A program made the position numbers and the translations under genes. Positions 35,273 to 49,757 of a stretch of 64,000 bases of DNA are shown here, one piece after another. Below the pieces are notes generated by a model. It was not told the DNA's origin, ran no database searches, and saw nothing but the letters and a program-made list of their open reading frames with translations. Within the stretch, counting starts at the first letter, position 1; each line of letters opens with the position of its first letter. The stretch is taken from assembly GCA_037013685.1 (NCBI GenBank), contig CM072891.1:15104501-15168500 (forward strand), written 5' to 3'. Source of the DNA: Acridotheres tristis (taxonomy: Eukaryota; Chordata; Aves; Passeriformes; Sturnidae).

Positions 35273-38200
35273 ATATTTGATATGATCAGCCACAAGCAGA
35301 TAAGAAGTCACTTGGATACAATAATTTGGATGTTCAAGTCTCAGTACTTTAAAAAAAAAAAAAGCAGTCCTTGCCAAAAGAAATCCTTTTTGCAAGCATA
35401 GCATTATAATGTCTCCTGTCATGTGAGAGGGACAGTTATTTTTTATCATTAAGGATATTTCAAAAGGAACATTGATTTCAGATACTTTAAGAAGTCAAGA
35501 CTCAATAGCTGTTGCTTATCTTTTTGAGTATATAGCAGCTGGAAAATAATGACTGTTTATGATCCTTATAGAATGAATTTGACCAGCAGATGTTTCAAGA
35601 AATCTAATATTAACCCACTAATATTTCAGCCTCCTTCTGAATCCTGATGATTGCATTTTGTATTCTTAAACTTGTCTGACACCTCTCTGTTGTTGTACTG
35701 AAATGAAAAAAACACAACACCTAGCCCTCCCACCACCCTCTCTGCCAAAGCCCTCCCCAAAACCCCCCAAACATCAATCCTCTTTATTGTTCTCTCCTTT
35801 AGAGAATTGTACTTTGGCTTTCCATAGAAATACTTTTTTATACTAGAGCATACTTTCCTAAACTTGAGTACCTTTATTATAAAATTTCTTGTGATTATTA
35901 AAGGGAGAAACAACTGTATCAATATAGGTTTGGGCCTTTACCACATTTACATTTAAATAATATTCTTTTATTCTGTACTTCATTTGCCATCCTTCAACTT
36001 CTGGTTTTCCCACTTAAGGAATCTGTTCATTATGGCCCATTTGTCATAACTTCAGGAAGAGAACATATCTTGAACCAGAAGAGTCACTCATGCATCATGT
36101 TTCTGATCTTTATATGTCCAGCATGCCCATTTATTGTGAGACCTGCCTCTGACATTGGGAACATACTTTGCTTTTTTGCTTCCTGACTTGCTTTTCTTTT
36201 TGGGGATATGTGTTTGAAAAGCTTTGAGCTTTTCCATAGGCTAATGCAGTAAGCTCTGATTTACTTTCCTCTGAGCAGAGATCTTTAAAGGGCTTTGCAC
36301 AGATTATACCTTATGCAGTTCTCTGTCATTCCCTATACATTTGGAGCCAACTAAATGAGTCCAGATTAAAAAATTAAAATCTTCCCCACAGCACTTCATG
36401 TTGATTTTTAATTATGAAGTGTGGCTTGTAAAACTGGGATCAGAACCAGCTTCCTCCAGCATTCACAGGACAACTCTTTACGTGGGAATTCCCAAACTGG
36501 TTTGTTTGCCACTTAGCAGCCAGTGGAGGATGCTGTGTGTGCCACGGAGGGGTGTTGGCACAGCAGCCATCCTTAGCAGAGCATGTTGATTGTCAGGGCT
36601 CTAACAGCTCTGATATTTCTTCCAGCTGCTCAGAGAGCAGAACTTTGTGCAAATGAGTTGCCAGAAAACCCCTTCAGCTGGGAGCTCTTGATCCTGACTT
36701 TTTCCCAGACCAAGCCACAGTGTTATTTGTAGGTATGTGTCCGTTTTTGTCCATTGGTATCATTTTCGTGTCCAAGACGAATTCACACCACCTCTGTGTA
36801 AACTTTTTTGCCTGTAAGATGAGTTTTGTGGTCCTCTACATGATGTCTCATCTTTCAGTGACTTTCTGCTTTAGGAAGTCTGACAGCTTGGATGTTGCCA
36901 GAATATACCTTTATGAGATACCGTGAAAATCTTATTTTAACTCTTTAGTTAAAGGTAGAGAATGAGGGAAAATATGTAGGATGTTTGGCACAAGGAGACA
37001 GAAAAACTTGTTCCAAATACTAAGGTTCTTATCAGTGTAAATGACAGCAGGGCTTGCCTAAAAAAAAAAAAAAAGTAATAATAAAAGAGGAAATTATTTG
37101 TTTTCACACTTTTAGCTCCAGAGCAAACTCTGGATGATGTCCATAACCAAGTCTCTTGGTCTCTCTAGCCAAGAAGAGAAATATAAATATTTGCAGAATT
37201 TCTTAGAACAGAAAAATTAGAAGAGATCAGTCTTGAGTTAAATTTGAGGGGTTTTTTAATCATTGTCCACTAAAACGCTACAAATAAACTACTCTTCAAA
37301 AATACCAAAATGCTACTAACAATTTACTAATTAGAAGAGAGAATATTTCTTTTTTATGAAGCTGTTGAAGTAAACTAGAGAATTAGGTCACAAAGCAGGA
37401 GATGTGTGTTTGGACAATCTTTGCTTTTCAAAGTGCTGTCATTTACCTCAAGCCGTGCAAGCTTAAGATATCTTTTCCTTGAAAGCAAATTGAAGATGAA
37501 GAGTCTAGCTGAACATTTATGCACCATCAAGCAACAGAACAGACATAAATTATCATGTATTCATTAAGTAAATTAAACATGACACCTTCAGGGCTGTAAC
37601 TTGAAAGTGCTACAATGGAAATGAGATAGATGCAACACCAGTGAGTGGGAGAAAGGCAGCAAATGCTCTACACAGAAATAAAATAAACTTTTCATATGAC
37701 ACAGAAGGCAGGTGACTTCCCATGTCTGTTAGAATCCTGTCTGCCTCTTAAGAAAAAAAATTGTTTTAAATGATGCTCCACCTAACAGGAGATTAGGCAT
37801 AAAGACTATCCAAAATTTATTTTTTAAAATTTGCCAATGGTTTCAGATCTATAGTTTGTTTTCTGAACTGTTGTGCAGAGAGTATAACCATAGAAATGCT
37901 GGCCAAAGTATTTGTAGCAAAATTGTAAATGCAATAGTAATTTCACAAACTCTAGAGGAATTTGTCTCTCAGAGGTAATGAAAAAAGAAACAAAAACCTG
38001 AAATCAGTTAAAAATAGTAATTTGCTTAACATGTAAACAAGCAAACAAAAGCCAATAACCAAGGTAGGTTTCTGGTTTCTCAGACATGCCAGATTGCCAT
38101 CTGGTAAAAGGATCCTGCATCCATTGCTTTCAGCTTCTTTTGTCCCTATACTGCTCAGAGGCAAGCAATGCCATATGCCCGTTTGCTTCTTAATGTATAA

Positions 38201-38520
38201 GGTAATATATACAAAATGGGCAACAAAATGGAAAGGAAATTATTTTTGCCAAAGCCTCAATGAGCATTAAAGTGCCCCAGAAACAGGTAGGTTAAAGCTT
38301 AGCTCAAGACCCTAAGTAGATGTGTCTGTGTGGCTGAGGATCTGTATCTAAATTTACCTTTCTAGCTGAGATTTTACTTACTTGGTTAGCATGATGGTAG
38401 TCTATATATTTTTGAGGACTAAGGTAGATCCTTAGGATGCTCCAGTAAATCCTATTTTACCAGCTGTTTGAAGCTTGCTCAGAAGTTTGCACTTAGATAA
38501 TGCACTTAAAAGCACAACTC

Positions 38521-38590
38521 TCCATCGGAGTGCATGAGTCATAAAAGCAGTACCTGCAGTTTAATTGGAGTTTAATTCCCAGCTGCTTTT
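38521..38590. promoter_or_regulatory. candidate regulatory block with AP-1-like and paired GTTTAATT sites
   Basis: TGAGTCAT (38535-38542) matches an AP-1 consensus. GTTTAATT occurs at 38559-38566 and 38570-38577, 11 bases apart (about one helical turn), followed by an E-box CAGCTG at 38580-38585. The density and spacing suggest regulatory DNA, but this rests on motif inspection only. Confidence 0.22.
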
Positions 38591-41500
38591 TTAAATCATC
38601 ACATACAGTGTGTTTCGTAATGGCAATCTAGATATGCTTTTATTATTAATTTCTCCTCCTTTTCTTAAGTTGTGTCTTGGTCTGCTATAAGCTGCTTGAA
38701 AACCTTGTTCACTTAAGGCATGACTGTAAAACAAACACTCAAATCTACTGTTGTGTCTGACAGGAGTCTGACTAGTTTTAATTAAGATACACATAAGCTG
38801 AGATGTTGTGCTGTCTGGAGTCTCTTTTACACCAAAAGCCTTTTAGACTGTACTCCTGTGCCTGAAAATTCAGAAATTTAGTGACTCTGTCCCTCAGTGC
38901 CTGCAAAAATAATGGACTTCAGATTCTGTAGAACAGACAGGATTTTAAAAAGCCACGGGAGGTTATTAGCCAGTGCTATTTTAAAATGTATTTCCCTTTC
39001 AGTTGGGGATGAAGATTCTACTTGTAATGTAATTTAACAAGGCATAATGCTTTCTTCCTGACACATGTTGACAGAGTGTGGGAAATTGAACAAGACTGGC
39101 AGAAATGGCAATAGGGATTTGTGTAAATTTTACTGCAAACTTGTGACAACGAAAACAAGATATATTTTAAATAAGTTTCCAAGGGACATAACTAGCTCTT
39201 TTATCTGAAGATGATCTTTATTTTGGATGGAAAATTAGTTTGCCATAAAAATAGATGTTAAATTACAGGCTAACAGATTTGGTCAAATTATTGGTTGCTT
39301 TTTCTTTTAAAGATAAATGTAGACTAGCTACTTCTGGGTTCATATGGCATTTCTAATATTCACATCCTGGGTATCACTTTGAACTTACTGAAGACATCAT
39401 AAGAGAAATTTTGCATTCCTTATTATGTGTGCATTGGAAGAGAGACATCAGAAACTATGGGTATCTTTCAAGATTGGTATGGATTTGATTGTCAACTGTA
39501 AAGTGTTGACATTGATGACCTTTAAAGTTCACTGTTATCTTTGTGTCTTTTTATATTTATTTCATATATGTTTCAGGACAATTACACTTGCTTTGCCTGT
39601 GCCTCAGTAGAAACAAACTTGCACCTAATTTGGCCAAGCTAAAGCTGGGTAAATGAAACTTCCTCAGTCTATAGAATGGGGTTGCAAGCTGGATCAGCTA
39701 CAGCTGCCTTCTTTCCAAAATGTGTCTGTGAGAGAAGGTAATGCAGCCATGGCCTTTCAAAGTACTGATGGGTATTCAATTCTAAGATATTCAATTCAGA
39801 CAAAGGACACTGGCATCTGTGCCTGTTAGATTTTAGATATATTTTTACATTTCCCAGGAGAAAAGTTACATGGCAGCTGAAAGATCCATATTGATATGTC
39901 ATAGCTATGACAGTTTAGGATGATGTCTGTCTGTGCTTGCTATTAATTTCTCACATTCATTTTCATCATTTACCCTATGACTAATAACAAACCAGATTCA
40001 GTTAGTGATTCTTTGCAGACATTGAAATATGAAGCTATCATCTGCATCTGCTTGAAATTATTCCAGAGCACATCCTTAAAGTTTATGGATTAGGAAGATC
40101 CTGGAATATCTGGAACTATAAGAACTTGACTTGTTTATCTTTTTCTCTGCTTCTAAAGGAAAAACTTGTGATGCAGAGTACTACATAACAAAACATGGTA
40201 TCGTTTCCCAGAGAGACATGGAGGATGGCAGGTGATCATGCATTTTTATTTAAACTACTTGTTCACAGGAATTCTGGTGATTATATAAAATGACAGTCAG
40301 TCTCCATGATAGATATAGATCATGGCTTCTTTTAAAGCAAAAGTGCTTTTTACCAAAATGCATTTAATCTTTCATGTTAGGAAGTTCCTTAAATAATACA
40401 GTGTAATATATTTGTAATCATTACTTGATAATGGATTCTTACATAAATGTCATAAATGATTGGTTTAGGTCACTTAAAGAAGCACTGGCAAAGGTATCAG
40501 CAACAGTCAGTTTAATGCAAATTTGCAATAGCAGCACAAAGTTTGATGGCAAGGTTCACTCTGTTACTTACTAGATATCCCATGAGTTTCTTCTAAGGTC
40601 AAGGGAAGAGGTCTTGCCCAGCTCTTTACTCAAAGCTGAGGGCTAAAGAGAATTTCTGAGATTTTAGAGCAGCCTGAAGAGGTGGGGAATCACATCACCA
40701 CAGTGATTCGTGACATCTGCTACACATGATCCTAATTGCTCATCTTCCTCCTTAAGTTCTACCTGCTCTGTGGAAGACAACAAAAAAAGGACTTAAACAT
40801 TGACTCTACTCCTGGAAAACTTTATTAAGACTAAATAAATACCTAATTCTTCAGAAATTTAAAAAAAAATAGTCATACATTATGAGAGGCAGTGTGGGAC
40901 AAGGGGATTAGGGAGTGGGGAAATGGCATCAGGTGAAGAGAGGGAATATCTCTTTGTTATTTGATGCTTTTAGCCATCCATCAGTATCAGTGTTGCCTTT
41001 ATTAATATTCCTCACTGCATTGCTTTAAATTTGCAGATAAAATGAATTGGCCTGCAGAAACTAAAAAATAACTTGCAAGTACAGGTGTGCACTTCTTATT
41101 TCAGTTACAGATTTTGAAGAAAGCAATGGTATTGTGCAAAGAGGAGCTTTTGAAAGCAAGTTTTACATACAGATAATGGAAATTTTGGATGGATTTTTAA
41201 ACATGGCATTTACTGCCTGAGGAGTGAATGGTAGGGAACAGTGATTAGAGAGCAGTTTATTCTCTTATTTACTGGTGACATCAGACTGGAACAAAAAGAT
41301 TTCCTGTGAAACTTTTGAAGACTAAAGACATCTATTACCACGAGATAATGAGTTTATGGGTGCACAAGGGAGACACAATTTCTGAGCAATCTCAGCTACA
41401 GGGGAAAAAACACAACCCACCTGCTAAAGGATGCTAATGCTGACCATTAAGTTGTTGCCATCCCAATACGTTCTCAGCCCAATAACATCTTATAATAAAA

Positions 41501-44500
41501 TAGGTGGACCATTGATATTTCCTGTTTACAAACTGTTCCCAAAGCTCCCCAGCTACTCAGTAAATCTGTGGAATCATCATCAGACTGTGAACACCATATA
41601 AGAAGTGAGATCCTTCTGAAGTGCAGTTATCCTGAACTCATGGCCTCCAGATTTTGTGGCTCTCTGGGAATGTATTCCACTCTTCCTCTTCCATTCCTCC
41701 ACCTGAAAATAGGCTTTATTTACAATTGAATTAAAATTGATTTTTTTCTAGGGTGGGAATTTGGTTTTGTGGGATATTGATTTTGTAGGCAATGCTTCAA
41801 GTTTTACTTCAGCTATCTCACTGCTTAAGGGACACAGTATGTTACCATCTCATTCTTCCAAGCCTGCAAGTTTTAAGGAAATATTGTTGGCCTGTGAAGG
41901 CATTTCTTGCTGGAGTGAATAGGAAAATGCACTTGAGACAGCTATCATGTGAGTGAAAAAATCAACTCCCTGTTTGATATCAAATAGAATATTCTTGTTC
42001 TATACCTGAAGCCTTTCTGTAAATTAAAGATTGGATTAATCCACTGTAATGGATGTGGGGTGCAGAGATACCATGAAGGAGCTGTTCAGAAACAATGTGA
42101 CTCTCCTGCATTTTGTTCCTTTTGCATGGGTGATTAGCCAGGAGGTTTCTGTTCACCAATATTCACTGAAAATCTATACTTCAAAATCTGAAAATGCAGA
42201 CTTCCCATATCTTTTTCATCTTAATATGGTGACATGTATGATATAGTTATCACTGAAGTTGCTATTGATTCTCTGTTGTCCCCAAATCTGGTATTTTCAG
42301 AGTGCTGAAGAAGCAGAAAATAGATTATTTGGCCAGGAAAATGCATTTCTCTAGAAATAACAGTGTTCAGAAAATTTGAGGTTAGTTAATAATGATCTAA
42401 GTTGGCCATAAAGCCATGTTCTAAAGTACTGTGTTTTCTCATATCACAAAACGGAATCTATTAAAGGAATAGATCTTCCTTTTCATGAAACTGCATCTTC
42501 TACACTCCTTTATATATTGAGGATTAAAGAATAAATTAAGAGTTGAGGTACCTCATTTTCTCATAGAAGGTAGCGAAAAGTAGCCAAAAATATTTGGGTC
42601 CAGTTTCCATAAAACCGATGAGCTTGTTCTTTGGGATATCCTGTGGCTTTTAATCAGAGGATCACTTGATGCCCACATTGATCTTTAGATCAGGCACAGC
42701 TTGCATGTGTGTGCACATGCTGCTTCCCATAACAGCATGAAGGTGGTAGCAGTTGGGTAGCATATGCTGCTAGTCTGCTGCATGGTTACACTGAATTTGC
42801 CCATTAAAGCCGTGTGTAAATAGAGCTCAGGGTGGTGGCTGATGGGTCTGGATATTTTCTTACAACACATGGCTATGGATTTCCAGGTATTTTTATGTTT
42901 TGCTTTCTGATTGGGTTTTGTTTGGGCAGTTGAGACAGTTAATCTATTTCTGATTCAATTCTTCCTGTTGCTGTAAGAGATGCTGTGAAAAATTCATAAT
43001 CTTCTTTAGGGTTAAACTATTTTGATACCTGATATACCATATTACTGAGAAAATACCTGCCTGGTGTTTTTCTGAAATTGCTTTTAAAAGGAATAGAAAA
43101 CATATTATTCCAGATGAAATTAAACCCAAACCTTTGTAAGGAGTAGGAGTTGCTCATGTTCATTAATATTTCCACACATTTTAAATGTGTTTTTGTTGTT
43201 ACAAATTATGGTAAATGCTGCTCAAGTGTGGCTAATAACTGTATTTTAATTTCTTAAGTACTTTTTCCTATAATTTTTCAAATTAGAGATTTTCTTCTTT
43301 ATTTTTGACTTCTATTTGCTTTGCAATGTTTCTGTGAGTATTAAAATTTTGCCTTTATTTTGATCAACGTAACAATCTTTGATGTCTTGCTCTGTACTTT
43401 ATGAAGTCATTTGAAGCAAGTTGAAATGAAAACATTAAAAAGACAGTATGGGAGTTATCTACAGTAATATAATACAGTTTGATAGTATTTTATATCTACT
43501 CTGATTCATTGAGCTTGTATTCTATCATGAATAATTGTTGAATGATAGGACTGTCTCATTTTGAAGTATTCACTTTTCTAGCTGACTGTGAGGGCAAATT
43601 TAAATTGTGGGGGTCCCAGAGAAGCGAGGATGATATATGCCACATGACCCTGACAAGTTCTGTCTTTGACAGTGTAAATGAGTTTTCATCTTTTCTTCAC
43701 CACCTCTCAGAACTGTAAAAATCATGAGAGGTCAGTGTACAGCAATCAGGAAAAATGTGGGACAGGAGGAGCATCGGGGTCAAGTATGAAGTCAACCATG
43801 ACAAAAGCCATTTACTTAAATTATAAAATGTTATCTGGATTGCTGGAAATTTATATATTGACTATAACTAAAATTCATCTTACTGCCTGGAGTTTATGCT
43901 GATTAGAAACTCTTAATGATCATTTCTTTTAAATTAATAATCATCTGGAAGACCAATGGTTCAGTCTCTGACAGGGATAAAACTAGGCTGCCCAGCAATG
44001 TTTAGCCCTCTTAATAGAATATGGATTATTTTTATGGATGCCACAGTTTCAAGCCAGTATCCATAAGGCATAGCTAGAAGCCAGATTCCATTACTTTAGC
44101 TCTTATAATTGCCTGTGTGATTCTCTCTTTCTGGTTGTGGGGATGATGTCAGATCAGCCCCTTCTAAACTCTGAATTTGTTCCAAAATACTGCAGAGCTC
44201 TATAGTTTAGTACTCATGCCCATGCTGGGGAAAGAAAAAAGTCTGCTAGAAAATCTCTGTGGTAAACGATGAACTAAATTAATCAACTTTCTTGTTATGA
44301 CAACAAACAGAGCTTCCTGCTTCGAGTATCTACCTTTGCTTTTTATAAAAATGTGAAAAGAATCAGATTCTCATAATACTGCAGTGAGCTCTCAGGCTCA
44401 TCTCACTGTAAATTTTAAAAAGGCCATGGAAGGCCAGAGTGATGCTAAAATTCAGTGACTCTTGCTTGAGCAGTGATAACATGAACTAATACTCCAGTGC

Positions 44501-46190
44501 CAGCCTATCCTGAGGAGAACCAGCTCCAAACCTTAAAGGGTTTGAAGTGGTTATTGTCAGTGTGTAGGGTTTTCTTTTGCACAATAGAAAATATGCAATT
44601 ACTGCACGGTAGAATAGAAGAATAGGTATTCATTGAAAATAATAAAACAATGAAGAAATCATCTGTGGCTTGTGACTCAACTCTGTTTAATCTATTCTCT
44701 ACCCAGGCCATTCCCCTGCATTTAGTTACTCTGTTCCTGTGCTTTGCCATTTACACCAGCAGTGTTTGTGTAGTGACAGCACAACACCCCTTGCTACCTC
44801 ACCACACAGCTGTGTATTTTAGGATAGAGCTTTGGAAATGTAGGTTCTGCTGTTCAGATGGAGTGAGGTTTGCTCCCAATCCAAGAGGAAAGGGAAGAGG
44901 GTTTTCTGTGATTCCAGTTCACAACCTGTTTCCCAGTGGGACAGTGAATCCAGACTCCAGGCTTGAGGGGCACCAATAGTTAAACCTTCATTTTAAAGGA
45001 TTATACTTGGCATTTCGACAAATATTACTGTGTATGAATATCAAGGTCATTAAGACCTAGGAAAGTGCATCTCATACTAGTCCTGAGAGCAATTATTATA
45101 CCTGCTTTGTTGATAAAATGAGGTACACAAGTGTACAGTCGTTCTTAAACACAACATTAGTACAAAATCAGTGCACCGACTAAGAAATTAGGATTTCAGA
45201 GGGTAGCATTTCTATACATGTTCTCAAATAGGGATGAATTTCTCCTTAAAGAGACCAAGATTTAAAGCTTCAAAAGTATTTTCTCTCTGTATCTCTGGAC
45301 TGAGCTAATTCTGGCTTTAGTTTCAGACTTCCTGAGCATCCACATATTTCTCTGTAGATAGTAAAAGCAGAATGTATTTTGTACTGGGTACAATATACTT
45401 CAAACTTAATTGGTATGCCACCTAATTGCTAGTTTGAACTGGCCTTTAAAGATAATCTTAGAAACATCCTTTTCCTGCCTCCTTTAAAGTAATGTTTAAA
45501 TCAGAGAATAGAGTATTTTTTGCCTCCAATGGAAAAGGTAGGACTACTTCTTCTACTACCCACAGGAAAGTAAATATTCATTAGATAATGAGAAAGATTT
45601 ATAGTCAGCATGGTGATTAAAAGGGGGATGTCTGCATCATGCAGTTGATTCTTTGAATTTACTTGGGGGAAATTGTGGGGAGATACTGCTACTGAGACAG
45701 CCAGTGTCATGTCAGCCATTCTAAATATCAATTTGTTTTTATCAGAAGGGAAGAGAATGCAATATAATGCATTACAATACAGTAATGCAGTTGCCTGTTG
45801 TTTCCATTTCACCTTGGAAAATGAAACAAGAGAAGTGAAATGGCATGTTGAGCATGTTTTGAGAGGCTAGAACAATGAGCTGGCTTTGCCTCTGGGTGAA
45901 TATAGAACAGAAGACAAATAGCAGCAACACCAGGTGTACTCATTACACAGCAGAGTGCTTTCTGGGCTCTGTGTTGATAGTAATTTGCATCCACGGAGCA
46001 CTATTGTTCCCAGGTGATGCATGCAAATGCCCATCCGTGGCTAAGCGTGTTGCCTGAGGTCAGGAACCCCAGGGGAGGACCAGCAGCACTGTGAGCCTTG
46101 GATGGCTTCACTTCAGTTCCCACCCATGCAACAGGCTTGAGTTCAGTTCCAGTCTATACTTTGGGACAGGTCATTTCATCTTGATTGACC

Positions 46191-46212
46191 TTTTTTTTTT
46201 TTTTTTTTTTTT
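46191..46212. repeat. poly-T tract (22 nt)
   Basis: Uninterrupted run of 22 T after 'gattgacc'. Simple repeat. Confidence 0.9.
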
Positions 46213-48360
46213 CTGGAACTGTATCAACAAGCATTAGTCCTATTTTTGTGTCCTTTCTGTAAGGGCTACCTCCCATACCAGAAGGGATACCAGCAGACTG
46301 TGTCATAAAAACAAACCCACGAAAGCAGAAAGAGGAGTTTGGGTACCTGGGAATCTTTCATTCCTTACATGGCATGCATCTGAACCTGGGACTAATAGAA
46401 ACTTGATTTGATGTTAACTCTGCAGGCTCCTTTAACATTTTACAACTCTTGGTTTGATCAGTAGTATTTCACTATCTTTATACTTTCTACTGAACTATCA
46501 CTAATAATGTCTAACAGCTGCATGTGAATGGTTTCCAAACTTTATTATCTGGCAAGAAATTACTTGTTCAGCATTAGACTACTCGCCTGAATGAAACATA
46601 TAAACAGTATGTCCTACTCACACAAAATTTTTTTGTACTCAAAGTTGTCTGACTTGTGTTTTTGAAAGCACTGCATTCAGTTTAGAAAATAGACATATTA
46701 AAAGAAAATGTTCTAATGCAGAAAGTAGTGATTATCAGTGAATTAAATATTGCTTGCAGCTTTTCCATAAAATAATATTTTATTTATATTTACATACACA
46801 CAGAGTCAACATGATTTAAAAGTCTCTAGACAATTACCTAGAAGTGATTTCATCCCAACTGCCCTCATCTCACCTTTTAAAAATCCCAACATAAACTTTC
46901 AGTGACAGATTTCCACTGTATCCATATTTAAGAAGAAAATCCAATATTTACTGTTTGTCACCAGGGTGAATATCTGATCCAATAGTGGAGAAACCCAAAG
47001 GAGAAAAGAATGGCTGTACACTCTAGGTTTGCATGACTTAGTACAGGTAGTATTGTTCTGCTCTGAAATTGAAATTAAGGGTGCACACACTTCACTCCAT
47101 AATACAAGCAGACTCCTATTCTATAGCTCTGCTTCTTTGGGGGTGGAAAATGAAATAATATTTCAATCTCCAAAGGTTTCCAATTTTTTAAAACAACACA
47201 GTAAATATACAAATGTGTTTTGGCATCCAGGAAAATAATCAATCTTATTTATTTCATAAAGGCCTTAGATGAAAGGTGTAAGTTGTTTTGGATCTTCCAT
47301 AAACCTCTCTGGCTTCCTGCCTGGTTTTATCTGACTAAATAAATTTGATAATATGATCCTTGTGTACTGAAAATATGAATTTTTTGCTCATCCCCTGCCA
47401 TGAACTTGAACTAGTATGAGCTTAAGGAAACAGCTTTAAGGAAACAAGAAACTTACAGCTACATTCAATTTGCAAAAAAATATATTGGACATATAATTTA
47501 TATTGGCTTAGCAGTTACAATAATGTCTAATATATGAATCTTTTCATTATTCTCTCTTTTATAGTTATTTTTCAGGTGCTAGAACTTATGGTTTTACATT
47601 TTTGTTGTGGCTACTGCCTTTCAAACACAAATTATTTCTTAAAGACAGTCTTATATTAAATACATTTTCTTAATATAGAAAAAATGTAATAAGAGTCTCT
47701 AAAAGTCTAAAAAAATAGGAAGCAGAACGAAAAAAAACCCATCAAAAGTGATATGGCAGAAATATACAGAGGTAACATTTTCATTTATATTATATGATTA
47801 TATTAGTACTTGGAAAATAATAGATTCTTCCATATGTGATAAAAGAAAAAAGGGTTTTTTTTTCAATTGATTGGAAGATTTCCAAAATAGAAGAGCATAA
47901 AAAGTTAATCAAATGCCATTATAAGCAGAATATTTAACCATCACAATATTTAATTCTGTGCTATGGCCCTTGGTTCCAGTATATTTAACATATTTTTATC
48001 CCTCAATACACACCCTTTCATTTTTATTTTGGAGCATCAAATAAAAATTAATATGCCTGGACAATCTGCATATACACGCCCTTTGTGTACTCTAGAATGT
48101 CTTACCTTTCTGACCAGATTAAGGTGCCTGCTCACAGCTGAGGAGTAATGGGGAGTGCAGCAAAAATTAACTTATTTGCACCAATTGACATCTGGGCAGC
48201 TCTGAGGGAGTTCTCTGTTCCTTTCTTCCTCCTGACATTTTCATCTAATAATTGGACACTTTAGGAAAATTATGATTTCTGCCTTTTTTATTTTTTTTTC
48301 TTTCCTGTTAAAGCGCTTTTGATACAGATCAATGCATCTGAATGTCCCTTAATTTTTAAT

Positions 48361-48480
48361 GGTGTGGCAATGTTAGATCCTGACAGCTGGAAACCTTAAT
48401 TGAGCAGATGACAGGAAAGTAATGGACATTTGCAACCACTTATTCTGTCTGACCTTGTGTTTAATATCAAAGGGTAAATG
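48361..48480. promoter_or_regulatory. candidate conserved non-coding element (E-box, NK-type, TGACAG, TCF-like sites)
   Basis: Ordered motifs lie in one low-slippage block: CAGCTG (48384-48389), CTTAATTGAG (48395-48404, an NK/homeodomain palindrome-like site), TGACAG (48409-48414, TALE type) and ATCAAAG (48466-48472, TCF/LEF type). The block has no simple repeats although its flanks do. Enhancer identity is inference; no conservation test was possible. Confidence 0.3.
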
Positions 48481-49106
48481 TTCATTTTTCTTGGAAACCT
48501 TGAGAAATTGAGGGAATACAAAGGCAAGTGAGGATCTGATCTTGCCTAGACATACTCTGATATTGTTACTGGAAACAGGCACATTTCACATTTCACCCTG
48601 TCTTTTTAAAAAATGAGGACAGATACATCCTGCTTCGTTTGTGGTGACTGTGGATGGTGTGTTATGGATGCCTATCAGTAATTCCTTTAGCTTTATGAAA
48701 TACTGTAACAACAAATAAGAAAAAAATGAAAGAAAAACATGCTATTTGCATGGACAGAAATTGATAATATAACCCAGTATAAGCCATCCTTATATTTCTG
48801 ATCAGTCCAATGGCCAACATCACATCCTAAACATCCTAAGTGTTTTGGCATTTTCTTGGGTGTTGCTTTGGTGTTTTAGCTTTCTGATTTTGACAGATTC
48901 TTTTTACACTTTCTCACTCTCTTTCTTCTAAACAATGATTGTTTTGCATTCCTTTTTAGAAGAAGAGAGAATTGAGGGACATGTGATGAACAAATAAAGT
49001 CAAGAGGTCTCATCATCACTGTCCAATTGTTAAAATTCTATAAATAGACATGTAATATAAATAAAGGTCTTTTTTCCTGCTCAACATCCTTAAAATCAAG
49101 TGTAAG

Positions 49107-49125
49107 TCTCTCTCTCTCTCTCTCT
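49107..49125. repeat. (TC)n microsatellite
   Basis: About nine TC units followed by TGTG. Confidence 0.92.
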
Positions 49126-49154
49126 GTGTAGTAACTTAACAGCAACACTTGGGG

Positions 49155-49219
49155 GTTTGTGTTTTTTTTTTTTGGTGGGGTTTGGGGGTTTTTTGTTTTG
49201 TTTGTTGTTTTTTTTTTTC
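49155..49219. repeat. G/T-rich low-complexity tract
   Basis: T runs up to 13 nt interspersed with GGTGGGG, GGGGG and GTTTT units. Same type as 22555-22619. Confidence 0.85.
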
Positions 49220-49739
49220 ACATGAAGATAAGATTCAAGCAATCCAGCACCTATCAAAAATTAATAAAACCAAACTTGCATTTCCTGATCGTAAACAGAT
49301 CTTTAAAATTTTCTGTGCTATTATGATGATAGTTTCATAATTTTAAAAATTTTTTGTAGATTAAATCTGGATTTATTTTAATGATACATAAAGACAGTTC
49401 TCGTGATGATGTATCTGATGTCCATTCATAGATATATGCATTTATAATTGAGAAAAGGCTTTTATTTTCTTTAATTTAGGTAAAGCCACTTGTCTTTCAG
49501 CCCTGTATTCACATATTGATTGTAAATGTTATTTCCTTTATTTCAATGAGAGTAGAGTTATGAGCTTGTTTCATGAGGGATTTTTTCCAAGTGACTTATT
49601 GCCAAAAGAAAACATTGGAACTGCTAAATAAGTTAATGATTTGCCATTTGGTATGATCACAACAAATGTTATCACTGGGAGTCAAGGAGATGTCTTGCTT
49701 GAAATCAGAGATATTGCTAAAAATTTCTGTTATATGTTT

Positions 49740-49757
49740 AAAAAAAAAAAAAAAAAA
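49740..49757. repeat. poly-A tract (18 nt)
   Basis: Uninterrupted A run followed by 'ccacag'. No retroposed sequence is recognised upstream. Confidence 0.9.
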
